9,306 nt of DNA, from assembly GCA_035270785.1 (NCBI GenBank), contig DATESN010000102.1, positions 1 through 9,306 on the forward strand. Reading direction: 5' to 3'. The notes under the pieces were generated by a model, which saw nothing but the letters and a program-made list of their open reading frames with translations, ran no database searches and was not told where the DNA came from. Shown piece after piece: positions 1 to 5,495 of this stretch. The DNA is from DATESN01 sp035270785. GTDB taxonomy: Bacteria > Bacillota > Clostridia > Lachnospirales > Lachnospiraceae. Positions within the stretch are counted from its first letter, which is position 1. Every line of letters begins with the position of its first letter. The position numbers and the translations under genes are program-made.

Positions 1-75
1 ATTATACTCAGCATCAAAATACATTAGTATAGAGCTAGTTAGGTTTACTAAACTATTATTATAATCAATAAGCAT
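1..75 (-). CDS. N-terminal fragment of an unidentified protein, possibly an alkaline phosphatase/phosphodiesterase family enzyme (runs off the left edge)
   Basis: On the minus strand an ATG at 75-73 follows a strong AGGAGG ribosome binding site with 8 bases of spacing. The frame stays open for 25 codons to the window edge, giving MLIDYNNSLVNLTSSILMYF and then DAEYN. A good Shine-Dalgarno at the right distance in otherwise gene-free DNA is the main reason to accept it. The DYNNSLVNL...SIL start resembles, from memory, the N-termini of clostridial alkaline phosphatase/type I phosphodiesterase family proteins, but 25 residues cannot prove this. It is divergent from the lipoprotein gene. That a gene starts here is moderately well supported; its function is a guess. 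Confidence 0.5.
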   Translation of the reverse strand, partial: MLIDYNNSLVNLTSSILMYFDAEYN

Positions 76-112
76 ATACTCTTCCTCCTACTTCCTAAGC
101 TTAAAGTAAAAT

Positions 113-118
113 ATTATA
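113..118 (-). promoter_or_regulatory. Possible -10 element for the left-edge minus-strand gene
   Basis: The minus strand reads TATAAT, a perfect -10 hexamer, 38 bases upstream of the ATG at 75. The hexamer at 17-bp spacing (CATTAA, 141-136) is a poor -35, so this rests on the -10 alone in AT-rich DNA. Confidence 0.3.
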
Positions 119-128
119 TTACAGCAAC

Positions 129-149
129 GCATGCTTTAATGCAGCATGC
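129..149. other. GCATGC inverted repeat / stem-loop
   Basis: Two GCATGC hexamers (129-134 and 144-149) are separated by nine bases and can pair as a short stem. They lie just upstream of the possible -10 of the left-edge gene. Because each hexamer is itself a palindrome, this could be a paired operator as easily as an RNA hairpin. No T-run follows on either strand, so it is not a terminator. Apart from this and the promoters, nothing recognisable was seen in 76-339. Confidence 0.35.
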
Positions 150-339
150 ACATAGCCCTCTCACCTCACACAGCATAAAAGCTCCCCTACCATTATTATT
201 TTTATCATCAATCCAATTACTTTATATTATCATAATCCAGTAGGTAAATCATGTCAATTTTTAGTTGATAGATCATTTTCTTGCTGAAAGAGTGTCAGTC
301 CTTAAGACCTATTACTACCATAGTTAAAGGTTAAACTTA

Positions 340-368
340 TTGCAAATAATAAGATGGTATATTATAAT
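340..368 (+). promoter_or_regulatory. Sigma-A promoter of the lipoprotein gene
   Basis: TTGCAA (340-345) and TATAAT (363-368) are separated by exactly 17 bp. The -35 matches TTGACA at five of six positions and the -10 is perfect. Transcription would start near 375, so the 34-bp repeats and the ribosome binding site all fall in the untranslated leader of the lipoprotein mRNA. Confidence 0.7.
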
Positions 369-370
369 AA

Positions 371-444
371 TCTCAGGATTACAATGTTAGATATATACCA
401 CCCATCTCAGGATTACAATGTTAGAAATATACCGCCCATCTCAG
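371..444 (+). repeat. 34-bp tandem repeat in the lipoprotein leader (2.2 copies)
   Basis: Units at 371-404 and 405-438 are 34 bp each and differ at two positions. A third copy begins at 439 (TCTCAG) and continues straight into the GGAGG ribosome binding site. Each full unit contains AGGATTACAATG, a weak Shine-Dalgarno followed by an ATG (384 and 418). The unit length is not a multiple of three, so these ATGs are in different frames. The one at 418 is in frame with the lipoprotein and would add 13 residues. The one at 384 opens a short frame overlapping the gene. The array looks like a tandem duplication of a translation start region. Confidence 0.85.
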
Positions 445-456
445 GAGGAGAACTGT

Positions 457-1821
457 ATGCACAAGGTAGAAGTAAAAGGAATATTGTCTGTGACACTAAT
501 AATAATTATATGTATCCTAGGAATCTATTCTTTGGTAGCATGTAATAAAATCAAAGAACCTGAAACATATACAGACAACTTAAAGTCACCTACAGAAGTA
601 ATAAATAATAATACAGCTATAAACGAGGCATCAAGTTCCACAACTCCAACATCTGATGAGCATATTTATTCTACCGAATCAGAAGACGGTTCTATTGTCA
701 TTAATGTAGCTACATATGAAGATATCTCTGAACATAGGATTAAAGAAATTTCAATTGTTGGTAACGGCGTTAAATTAAGCACCATAGATACTATAATTGG
801 ATATTATGATGATCTTATAATTGATGCAACATCATCCATGGCGATCATAAACTATCATGGAAGAAAGTGGACTAACTTTGCTTTATTGGACATAACTGAC
901 GGACAGCTTGTATACTACGAACCTTTTAGCTTTGATGATGTCAAATCTGTATATAAAAATAATGATATGATGGATTATGAGATTAATGAAAATGATAATA
1001 TTACATTTTACTGTGACAAGATACTAGATAATGATTCTATTATAATATCGTACCAGGTCCGTGATACCAACGATAATCTGCAAAGTGGTAATTTTGAATA
1101 TATTATTTCAAAACGAGAATTTAAAAATTTACAAGAAACTCTTCCGGAAAATCAGGAAGCAGCAGATAATTTCACTGATACACAGACACAGATTAAGATT
1201 ATTGTAGATAATATAAACCTATGGACGGATTCCATGGATTATGCAAATGATAGATACCATTATGCAATAACGGATTTAGATAATAACGGAAGACTGGAAA
1301 TCATCGCATCAAATATTGGTGGAACAGGAATTTACACATATAGCAGTTTTTATGAAATTGATGAACGTTTTAAAGGATTGACTAGATGTGAAACCAATTT
1401 TACCGAAGGGGATTCACAAGCTGATATTACTGTGGATTCTGTACCAGGTTATTATGACCCTAAGACTAAAATTATGTATTACATTTTTGATGATTTAACG
1501 AAAAATGGAGCCGCCGAGTATTATGAGAATAAAAGAGCACTATATTTAGATAGTGGCCAGATTAAGGAAACACCCCTTGCATATAAGTCTACTATATATA
1601 TTGATTCATCTGCAAACATTACATATCAAGATGTAGAGCAACGAGAAATCAGCGAGAATGATTATAATATGATCGCTGATAAAGTCTTTGCTGATTTGGA
1701 AAAGAAAAATGTATCTTTTGGCTGGTGTGGGTTTTCTAATCCTGATGATCTTAAAGGTATGAGCACTGAAGACATCCTCCATATGCTGATTAAATCATAT
1801 GAAAAATTTGTTATCGAATAA
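457..1821 (+). CDS. Secreted lipoprotein of unknown function with a DxDxNG motif
   Basis: A 454-residue protein starting at ATG 457, chosen because GGAGG lies 7-12 bases upstream and because this start gives a proper lipoprotein signal. That signal has a short basic N-terminus (K3, K7), a hydrophobic core (residues 9-24) and a lipobox LVAC with Cys29 as the lipidated residue. An in-frame ATG at 418 would add 13 residues ahead of the signal and is less likely. After Cys29 comes a Ser/Thr/Asn-rich linker to about residue 66, as expected for a protein tethered outside the membrane. The middle part (about 70-235) is rich in beta-strand-like segments. In the C-terminal part, DLDNNGRLEI (273-282) resembles the calcium-binding loop of dockerin, EF-hand or VCBS-type repeats, a motif frequent in clostridial surface lipoproteins. 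No enzymatic motif was recognised. The gene stands alone behind its own promoter, and its function is unknown. Confidence 0.85.
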   Translation: MHKVEVKGILSVTLIIIICILGIYSLVACNKIKEPETYTDNLKSPTEVINNNTAINEASSSTTPTSDEHIYSTESEDGSIVINVATYEDISEHRIKEISIVGNGVKLSTIDTIIGYYDDLIIDATSSMAIINYHGRKWTNFALLDITDGQLVYYEPFSFDDVKSVYKNNDMMDYEINENDNITFYCDKILDNDSIIISYQVRDTNDNLQSGNFEYIISKREFKNLQETLPENQEAADNFTDTQTQIKIIVDNINLWTDSMDYANDRYHYAITDLDNNGRLEIIASNIGGTGIYTYSSFYEIDERFKGLTRCETNFTEGDSQADITVDSVPGYYDPKTKIMYYIFDDLTKNGAAEYYENKRALYLDSGQIKETPLAYKSTIYIDSSANITYQDVEQREISENDYNMIADKVFADLEKKNVSFGWCGFSNPDDLKGMSTEDILHMLIKSYEKFVIE

Positions 1822-1846
1822 TAATACCCATAATGATGCCCGTCTA

Positions 1847-1865
1847 CTCAGAAGGTGATTCTGAG
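1847..1865 (+). other. Perfect 7-bp stem-loop downstream of the lipoprotein gene
   Basis: CTCAGAA (1847-1853) and TTCTGAG (1859-1865) form a perfect stem with a GGTGA loop, 26 bases after the lipoprotein stop codon. An A-rich stretch follows rather than a T-run, so it is not a classical intrinsic terminator. It may protect the mRNA 3' end, or be a leftover of the interrupted SPOR gene region. Confidence 0.4.
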
Positions 1866-1892
1866 AGAAAATAGATTAAAGACAAATAGATG

Positions 1893-1906
1893 AAGCTGCT
1901 GAAAAA
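1893..1906 (+). repeat. IS left terminal inverted repeat, with target duplication just outside
   Basis: AAGCTGCTGAAAAA matches the reverse complement of 3575-3588 at all 14 positions, and similarity fades directly inside. The five bases before it (AGATG, 1888-1892) recur just beyond the right end. A subterminal inverted repeat, AAAATCAA (1903-1910) with TTGATTTT (1931-1938), could form a hairpin at this end. Confidence 0.88.
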
Positions 1907-2000
1907 TCAACCGTTTATTTGATTGGAATTTTGATTTTAGCTTTAAAAATGGCTCTATATCAATTTTTTAAATTTAAATCACTTTAATAAGCCTTTTGGT

Positions 2001-2022
2001 AAAGAATAAAGGGATATTCCCT
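2001..2022 (-). terminator. Short intrinsic terminator of the transposase gene
   Basis: Reading the minus strand, AGGGA-ATA-TCCCT (2022-2010) directly follows the TAG stop and is followed by TTATTCTTT. The stem is only five base pairs and the T-tract is broken, so termination is probably partial. Confidence 0.45.
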
Positions 2023-3459
2023 CTATACTGTAGCTACTAGTTTTGTAATCTTGACAATATTTGCAGTTATTGCCGTCAGAAAAGACTGGGCCTTCATACT
2101 CCAAAGTCCAGTTCCGTAAGTTATATTCAATCCATATTGATTTTTTAAGTGTGAGTTCCGCTGTTCGATTTTCCAGCGGATCTTATGGATTTGTTTAAAG
2201 TGTTCCGTTGTTTCGAAATTTCGTTGGTCTTCAAAAATGTCATAATTCACATTATTTAAAATTTGCTTGTAACCATCACTATTGTCACCTAAACACTGTT
2301 TTTTAAAAGGACATTTATCGCAATCACATCTATGAAAGCTGTATGCAATAGAACCATTTTTCCTTACTTTATTTTTTTTCGCTAAACAACTATTTTTGCA
2401 TTCATACGTATCAGCATCTTTGTTAAAAGATATATAATCATCATTAAATTCCTTGCTCCCTACATTTTCTTTTAGCTTCGAAATTATATTTATGTTTTTG
2501 TCGATACCAAATTTTAATATATCACTTGTAGAATATGCCTTATCTCCTGCAATATCGCTTACTGTAACACCCGTATTAAGTGTTTGGTTTACTATAGTTT
2601 CAAATTCTTTGTTGTCCGCCGCTGTTCCATTCGTAACGGAAAGACCTGTGATGATACCTTCCTCTGTCATTGCGATATGGTTTTTATACCCGAAAAAGTC
2701 GTCATCCTCGGATTTGTGTCCAATCGTTGCATCTTCATCATTGGTGCATTGCAATTCCACTAGATTCGGCAATTCTAAAGTCTTTTGAACCTTTAGAAGA
2801 AGTTTCTGAGCTTTCTCGCTTACTAAATCAACTTTTTCAAGAGCAATCACCAATGACTTCGTATAATCGATTTCTTCAAAAATGTCATCTTCAACCGTAG
2901 GCTTTTCGGGAAACACATTGCATATTTCATTCTGTGTACGATGAATTTCTTTGCGAAGATTTTTAGTCATCTCACGCAATATCTGCGTAGGAGTCTGAGG
3001 TGTGTGCTTTGAACGTGAATGTGTAGAATCAACAATAATTGTCTTGCTTTTAATAACCTTATGATCGATAGCCTGTCGTACTGTTTCATTTAAAAACTCC
3101 TGTAATCCATCTTCTGTTATGCGTAACGTACGGAATTTCGCAAGTAAAGAAGCATCTGGCACCTCATCTTCGGGATTAAGTCCTAAAAAGAATTTAAAAG
3201 CCATATCGGTTTGACATCTAGAAATAACTTCGCGGTCCGAAAGGTCGTAAAGGAATTTTAAGAACAAAAGTTTAAGAATAAGCTCTGGTTCGTAAGCAGG
3301 TCTGCCAAAATCGATACAATAACATTCTTCCATAAGTTTATTAACAAATGAAAAATCAATATGTTCAGCTATCTTGCGAAGTAAATGGTTCTTAGGTATA
3401 ATAGCATCATAGATGCCAGTAAAATATGAAAATTTTAGTTGTCTATTTAAATTAAGCAC
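2023..3459 (-). CDS. IS1182-family transposase (DDE superfamily)
   Basis: A 478-residue transposase catalysing DNA strand cleavage and transfer at the ends of its own element. The N-terminus (about 1-115) has the DUF772-type helical region found in IS1182/IS5-like enzymes, with segments FGRPAYEPELILKLL and DLSDREVISRC. The catalytic triad is visible as D144 (IIVDSTH), D306 (AGDKAYS) and E432 (WKIEQRNSHLK). A Cys-rich insert (C354, C358, C378, C380, C383, C389) lies between the second Asp and the Glu and probably binds a metal, as is usual in this family. Translation starts at GTG (3459-3457) behind AGGGGGA with about 7 bases of spacing; no upstream ATG fits better. The reading frame has no interruption and the length is normal, so the enzyme is probably functional. 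Confidence 0.93.
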   Translation of the reverse strand: MLNLNRQLKFSYFTGIYDAIIPKNHLLRKIAEHIDFSFVNKLMEECYCIDFGRPAYEPELILKLLFLKFLYDLSDREVISRCQTDMAFKFFLGLNPEDEVPDASLLAKFRTLRITEDGLQEFLNETVRQAIDHKVIKSKTIIVDSTHSRSKHTPQTPTQILREMTKNLRKEIHRTQNEICNVFPEKPTVEDDIFEEIDYTKSLVIALEKVDLVSEKAQKLLLKVQKTLELPNLVELQCTNDEDATIGHKSEDDDFFGYKNHIAMTEEGIITGLSVTNGTAADNKEFETIVNQTLNTGVTVSDIAGDKAYSTSDILKFGIDKNINIISKLKENVGSKEFNDDYISFNKDADTYECKNSCLAKKNKVRKNGSIAYSFHRCDCDKCPFKKQCLGDNSDGYKQILNNVNYDIFEDQRNFETTEHFKQIHKIRWKIEQRNSHLKNQYGLNITYGTGLWSMKAQSFLTAITANIVKITKLVATV

Positions 3460-3487
3460 TTGAAATCCCCCTGTGGTTTATATACAT

Positions 3488-3496
3488 ATTGTACCA
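3488..3496 (-). promoter_or_regulatory. Extended -10 promoter of the transposase
   Basis: The minus strand reads TGGTACAAT (3496-3488), a TGn-extended -10 with five of six consensus bases, 28 bases upstream of the GTG start. The -35 position (TATTTT) is weak, which suits the low expression typical of transposases. Confidence 0.5.
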
Positions 3497-3574
3497 TGTA
3501 ATCAAGTAAAAAAATAGTATTAGGAAATTATTTACAACTATTATCTTTTAATTGCTAATTGCAATATCAAGGAC

Positions 3575-3588
3575 TTTTTCAGCAGCTT
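3575..3588 (-). repeat. IS right terminal inverted repeat, with target duplication just outside
   Basis: The minus strand from 3588 reads AAGCTGCTGAAAAA, identical to the left end. AGATG at 3589-3593 repeats the five bases before the left end. Confidence 0.88.
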
Positions 3589-3760
3589 AGATGTAAAGAA
3601 ACTATTAGTTGAGGAAAGTAAGCCTGCTACTAGTACCCCTGCTACAAAGAAACTCTATAGAGTCCAAATAGGGGCCTATTCCATTAAAGCTAATGCTGAA
3701 ACTCAACTAGCAAAAGCTAAAAAAGCTGGCTTCACTGATGCCTTTATAAAGTATGATTAA
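3589..3760 (+). pseudogene. 3' remnant of a SPOR-domain cell-wall hydrolase (endolysin/amidase-like), cut by the IS
   Basis: From 3590 to the TAA at 3758-3760 an open frame encodes 56 residues. A charged, Thr/Pro-rich linker leads to LYRVQIGAYSIKANAETQLA and ends GFTDAFIKYD, the typical short SPOR domain at the C-terminus of clostridial and phage N-acetylmuramoyl-L-alanine amidases or peptidases; SPOR domains bind peptidoglycan. No start codon or catalytic domain is present. Joining the flanks of the IS through the AGATG duplication gives an in-frame TAA a few codons upstream, and only 71 bp separate the lipoprotein stop from the IS. The gene was therefore already truncated, or frameshifted, before or around the insertion. 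Which hydrolase the lost part encoded cannot be told. Confidence 0.75.
3738..3760 (+). repeat. 23-bp direct repeat, copy 1 (SPOR gene 3' end)
   Basis: The last 23 bases of the SPOR relic, ATGCCTTTATAAAG followed by TATGATTAA, recur exactly at 6172-6194 in the same orientation. The two copies bracket the permease/regulator cassette. Confidence 0.85.
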
Positions 3761-3785
3761 TATTTATTTACTACAAAATGATAAA

Positions 3786-3826
3786 GGCCATGCTGTCTAG
3801 ATTAAAATCTAGGCATGGTCTTTATT
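3786..3826. terminator. Strong, probably bidirectional intrinsic terminator
   Basis: GGCCATGC (3786-3793) pairs with GCATGGTC (3813-3820), and CTAGAT (3797-3802) with ATCTAG (3807-3812), leaving a TGT bulge. TTTATT follows on the plus strand and TTTATCATTTT on the minus strand. It sits between the convergent SPOR relic and the permease operon and can end transcription from both sides. Confidence 0.75.
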
Positions 3827-3847
3827 CATGGTTTTAATTTGATGAAT

Positions 3848-4564
3848 CTATAAATCACTTTCAATTGCCTTAACTGGGCAAACCTTTACTGCTTCATTAA
3901 GTTTTTCCTTATTTACTGTATCTTCATCATAATCCTTAACAAAAGCTTTTTTCCCATCCATTTTAAATACTTCAGGGTAAGTTTTAACACATAAGCTACA
4001 TCCAATACAAGCCTGTTTATTAATTTCTATACCAACTTTTACTTCTTCCTTATTCGGAATATCTTCATCTTTTATTATTTTATCAGCAATCCAAGAAAAT
4101 ATGATTATAGCTAAAACAGTTAGAACCCAACGTATGATCATAAACTTAGGACCTAGGAATTTTGCCTCGTTTAAAAGCATTGGTATCTTAATTACAGCCC
4201 AAGAGCTTAAAATAACTACAATATTTCTTATAGAAGCTCCTTTTTTATGAAGAATTATTGACATTGGGAAGGCAGCATAAATAGGACCTGCTGAAATGCT
4301 ACCAATTATAAATGATAAGACTAACCCTTTTCCCTTTGCCTCCTTTCCTAAAAGTTGCATTATCTTATCCTTAGGAACCCATAAATCTAAAAGGGCTGTT
4401 AAAACAAAAATTACAGGCATTATTATTAACATTTCTTTTATATAATAAGCACTATTTTTGACTGACTCAAAGGCCATTGTTGGCCTAAAAATACTTATTA
4501 AAAGGTATACAAGAAGAACTAGTATAAAAAATAAATTATCTTTTGCTTTTTTAATTATGTTCAT
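3848..4564 (-). CDS. Permease, DUF318/ArsP-like half, fused to a C-terminal [4Fe-4S] ferredoxin domain
   Basis: A 238-residue membrane protein. Hydrophobic segments lie at about 11-27, 43-60, 81-101, 112-132 and 142-160. The motif GSISAGPIYAAFPM (88-101) marks the COG0701/DUF318 predicted permease family, which includes the organoarsenical exporter ArsP. From about residue 178 a ferredoxin-type domain follows, with CIGCSLC (C186, C189, C192) and a remote CP (C229), the ligand set for one [4Fe-4S] cluster. These four are the only cysteines in the protein, so the membrane part has no thiol to bind arsenic. It is shorter than a full-length DUF318 permease and its start overlaps the stop of the preceding permease half by four bases (ATGA), suggesting translational coupling and a two-subunit transporter. 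The ferredoxin tail would lie in the cytoplasm and may sense or deliver electrons. The substrate is unknown. Confidence 0.85.
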   Translation of the reverse strand: MNIIKKAKDNLFFILVLLVYLLISIFRPTMAFESVKNSAYYIKEMLIIMPVIFVLTALLDLWVPKDKIMQLLGKEAKGKGLVLSFIIGSISAGPIYAAFPMSIILHKKGASIRNIVVILSSWAVIKIPMLLNEAKFLGPKFMIIRWVLTVLAIIIFSWIADKIIKDEDIPNKEEVKVGIEINKQACIGCSLCVKTYPEVFKMDGKKAFVKDYDEDTVNKEKLNEAVKVCPVKAIESDL

Positions 4565-5043
4565 ATAATTACCCCCATTACAAGTGCAATAACTATTGCA
4601 AAAACAAAGCTAAAGCCGTTACGAACTAAGGTGAATTTAGTACCAAACTCCTTTTTTTCCAGTGGAAATGTAACAAGTCCAACCATGGTAAGAGTAGTCA
4701 AGAAAGCTACTGAAGGGACAGTACCTACTCCTGCATCTACTAAAGTTCCTATCAAAGGAAAGGCTATAAATGCTGGAACGAGGGTAATTGTTCCAAGTAA
4801 AGCCGAACCAACAGTTGCCAGAAAAAGAGACTGCTTGCTTACAAAGCTTGCAATTTCTGTAGGGGGTAAAAATGTTAGGATTAGACCTATTGCTAAAATA
4901 ATAGAAAAAATGCTTATGGCCATACCTTTTCCCATATTAAGTGCCATTTTTAAAGCCTTTTTCGTTTTAGCACCATCCTTTTTAAAGGATATGAAAAGAA
5001 AAACAAGAGTAATTAACCATAAAATAATTGTAAATATATCCAC
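4561..5043 (-). CDS. Permease, DUF318/ArsP-like first half
   Basis: A 160-residue protein with about five hydrophobic segments (4-20, 40-60, 72-98, 109-126, 140-159). The stretch GTITLVPAFIAFPLIGTLV (84-102) is the counterpart of the SAGPIYAAFP motif in the next gene, as expected for the two repeat halves of a DUF318-type permease encoded separately. It contains no cysteine. Translation starts at GTG (5043-5041) behind GGAGGG with 8 bases of spacing. The gene follows the cupin by 16 bp and overlaps the ferredoxin-tailed half by 4 bp, so the two halves are probably made in equal amounts and assemble together in the membrane. The transported molecule cannot be inferred from sequence. Confidence 0.82.
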   Translation of the reverse strand: MDIFTIILWLITLVFLFISFKKDGAKTKKALKMALNMGKGMAISIFSIILAIGLILTFLPPTEIASFVSKQSLFLATVGSALLGTITLVPAFIAFPLIGTLVDAGVGTVPSVAFLTTLTMVGLVTFPLEKKEFGTKFTLVRNGFSFVFAIVIALVMGVII

Positions 5044-5059
5044 TTTTATCGCCCTCCTT

Positions 5060-5374
5060 TTAAGCTTTTGGTGCTGGTGCTTTTACAACAATGATTTCTA
5101 GTGTTTCTTTATGAAGATTTTTTACATTCATTTTTGTCCCCTCTGGAATCTTTAATAAGGTATTGTAGCTGTATTCATGAGCTTCTTGTTCATCTAAAGC
5201 TATAGATAGAACTCCTCTTATAACAGTCATATAGACATTAGAGTTTGAATAATGCTCTGGTAAACCTTCATTCTCATTAAAAACCATGTGTAGATAATGT
5301 ATATTTTCATCGAATATAACTTTTTCTACTGCTTTTTCATTGCCTTTTGATAAATTAAATGTTTTTTCTATCAT
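5060..5374 (-). CDS. Small cupin-domain protein
   Basis: A 104-residue single-domain cupin and the first gene of the permease operon, starting at ATG 5374-5372 behind AAAGGAGAG. The fold is suggested by EGLPEHYSNSNVYMTVIRG (36-54), matching the first cupin motif region with its ending Gly, and LLKIPEGTKMNV (73-84), matching the PxG turn of the second motif. The usual metal ligands are incomplete. The HxH pair reads H41-Y-S43, the motif Glu is missing, and the His of the second motif is replaced, although H26, H29 and H88 are nearby. A metal site of a different kind, or a metal-free ligand-binding role, is possible. The protein has no signal peptide and is cytoplasmic. Its tight linkage to the permease suggests that it binds or senses the transported compound. 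Confidence 0.78.
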   Translation of the reverse strand: MIEKTFNLSKGNEKAVEKVIFDENIHYLHMVFNENEGLPEHYSNSNVYMTVIRGVLSIALDEQEAHEYSYNTLLKIPEGTKMNVKNLHKETLEIIVVKAPAPKA

Positions 5375-5419
5375 TCTAAATCTCTCCTTTATTATTTTAA
5401 AATTAAATTTTATATTTCA

Positions 5420-5425
5420 ATCTTA
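5420..5425 (-). promoter_or_regulatory. Possible -10 of the cupin-permease operon
   Basis: The minus strand reads TAAGAT, about 45 bases before the cupin ATG. The -35 zone has only loose matches (TATTGT at 17-bp spacing), as expected for an activator-dependent promoter. A start near 5413 would put the ATAG-N4-CTAT palindrome at roughly -38 to -41, the usual place for a class II Crp/Fnr activator. TATAAA a few bases downstream is an alternative. Confidence 0.35.
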
Positions 5426-5445
5426 CCATCATAAAACTAAATACA

Positions 5446-5457
5446 ATAGACACCTAT
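5446..5457. promoter_or_regulatory. Candidate operator of the Crp/Fnr-type regulator (ATAG-N4-CTAT)
   Basis: A perfect palindrome ATAG-ACAC-CTAT lies in the 121-bp divergent intergenic region. It covers the -35 hexamer of the regulator's own promoter and lies about 40 bases upstream of the probable start of the opposite operon. A dimeric Crp/Fnr protein bound here could repress itself and activate the operon. The assignment rests on position and symmetry only. Confidence 0.4.
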
Positions 5458-5475
5458 GTTTCTTTTTGTTATAAT
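5447..5475 (+). promoter_or_regulatory. Sigma-A promoter of the regulator gene
   Basis: TAGACA (5447-5452) and TATAAT (5470-5475) are separated by exactly 17 bp. The start codon follows 20 bases after the -10, leaving a short leader with the AAAGGGGA ribosome binding site. Confidence 0.7.
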
Positions 5476-5495
5476 TAAAATAAAAAGGGGAACTT

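Larger units (their letters stand above)
1893..3588 (-). mobile_element. IS1182-family insertion sequence, apparently complete
   Basis: This 1,696-bp element has 14-bp perfect terminal inverted repeats (1893-1906 and 3575-3588), a 5-bp flanking duplication AGATG (1888-1892 and 3589-3593), and one full-length transposase filling most of its length. Size, single reading frame and transposase type fit the IS1182 family. The frame is unbroken and the ends match, so the copy could still be mobile or has arrived recently. It landed in a decaying SPOR-domain gene. Its transposase is transcribed toward the lipoprotein gene. The exact boundary is uncertain by one base because of a shared T at the right end. 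Confidence 0.9.

Noticed and set aside
371..444. CRISPR-like repeat
   Set aside because: The copies are directly adjacent with no spacers, and there are only two full units.
354..545. 63-residue plus-strand frame across the lipoprotein start
   Set aside because: It is made by the 34-bp repeats and overlaps the lipoprotein gene in another frame. It has no proper ribosome binding site and no domain.
1847..1865. Intrinsic terminator of the lipoprotein gene
   Set aside because: The stem is perfect, but it is followed by purines rather than a T-run.
2453..2900. Two plus-strand frames (2453-2788 and 2670-2900) inside the IS
   Set aside because: Antisense shadows of the transposase, without start signals or recognisable protein features.
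3848..5043. Naming the permease pair arsP
   Set aside because: The family resemblance is real, but the membrane parts lack cysteines and no ars genes are nearby, so an arsenical substrate is not supported.
4631..5101. 156-residue plus-strand frame opposite the permease
   Set aside because: Mirror of the permease coding strand with no ribosome binding site. The permease motifs and tight operon spacing make the minus strand the real one.
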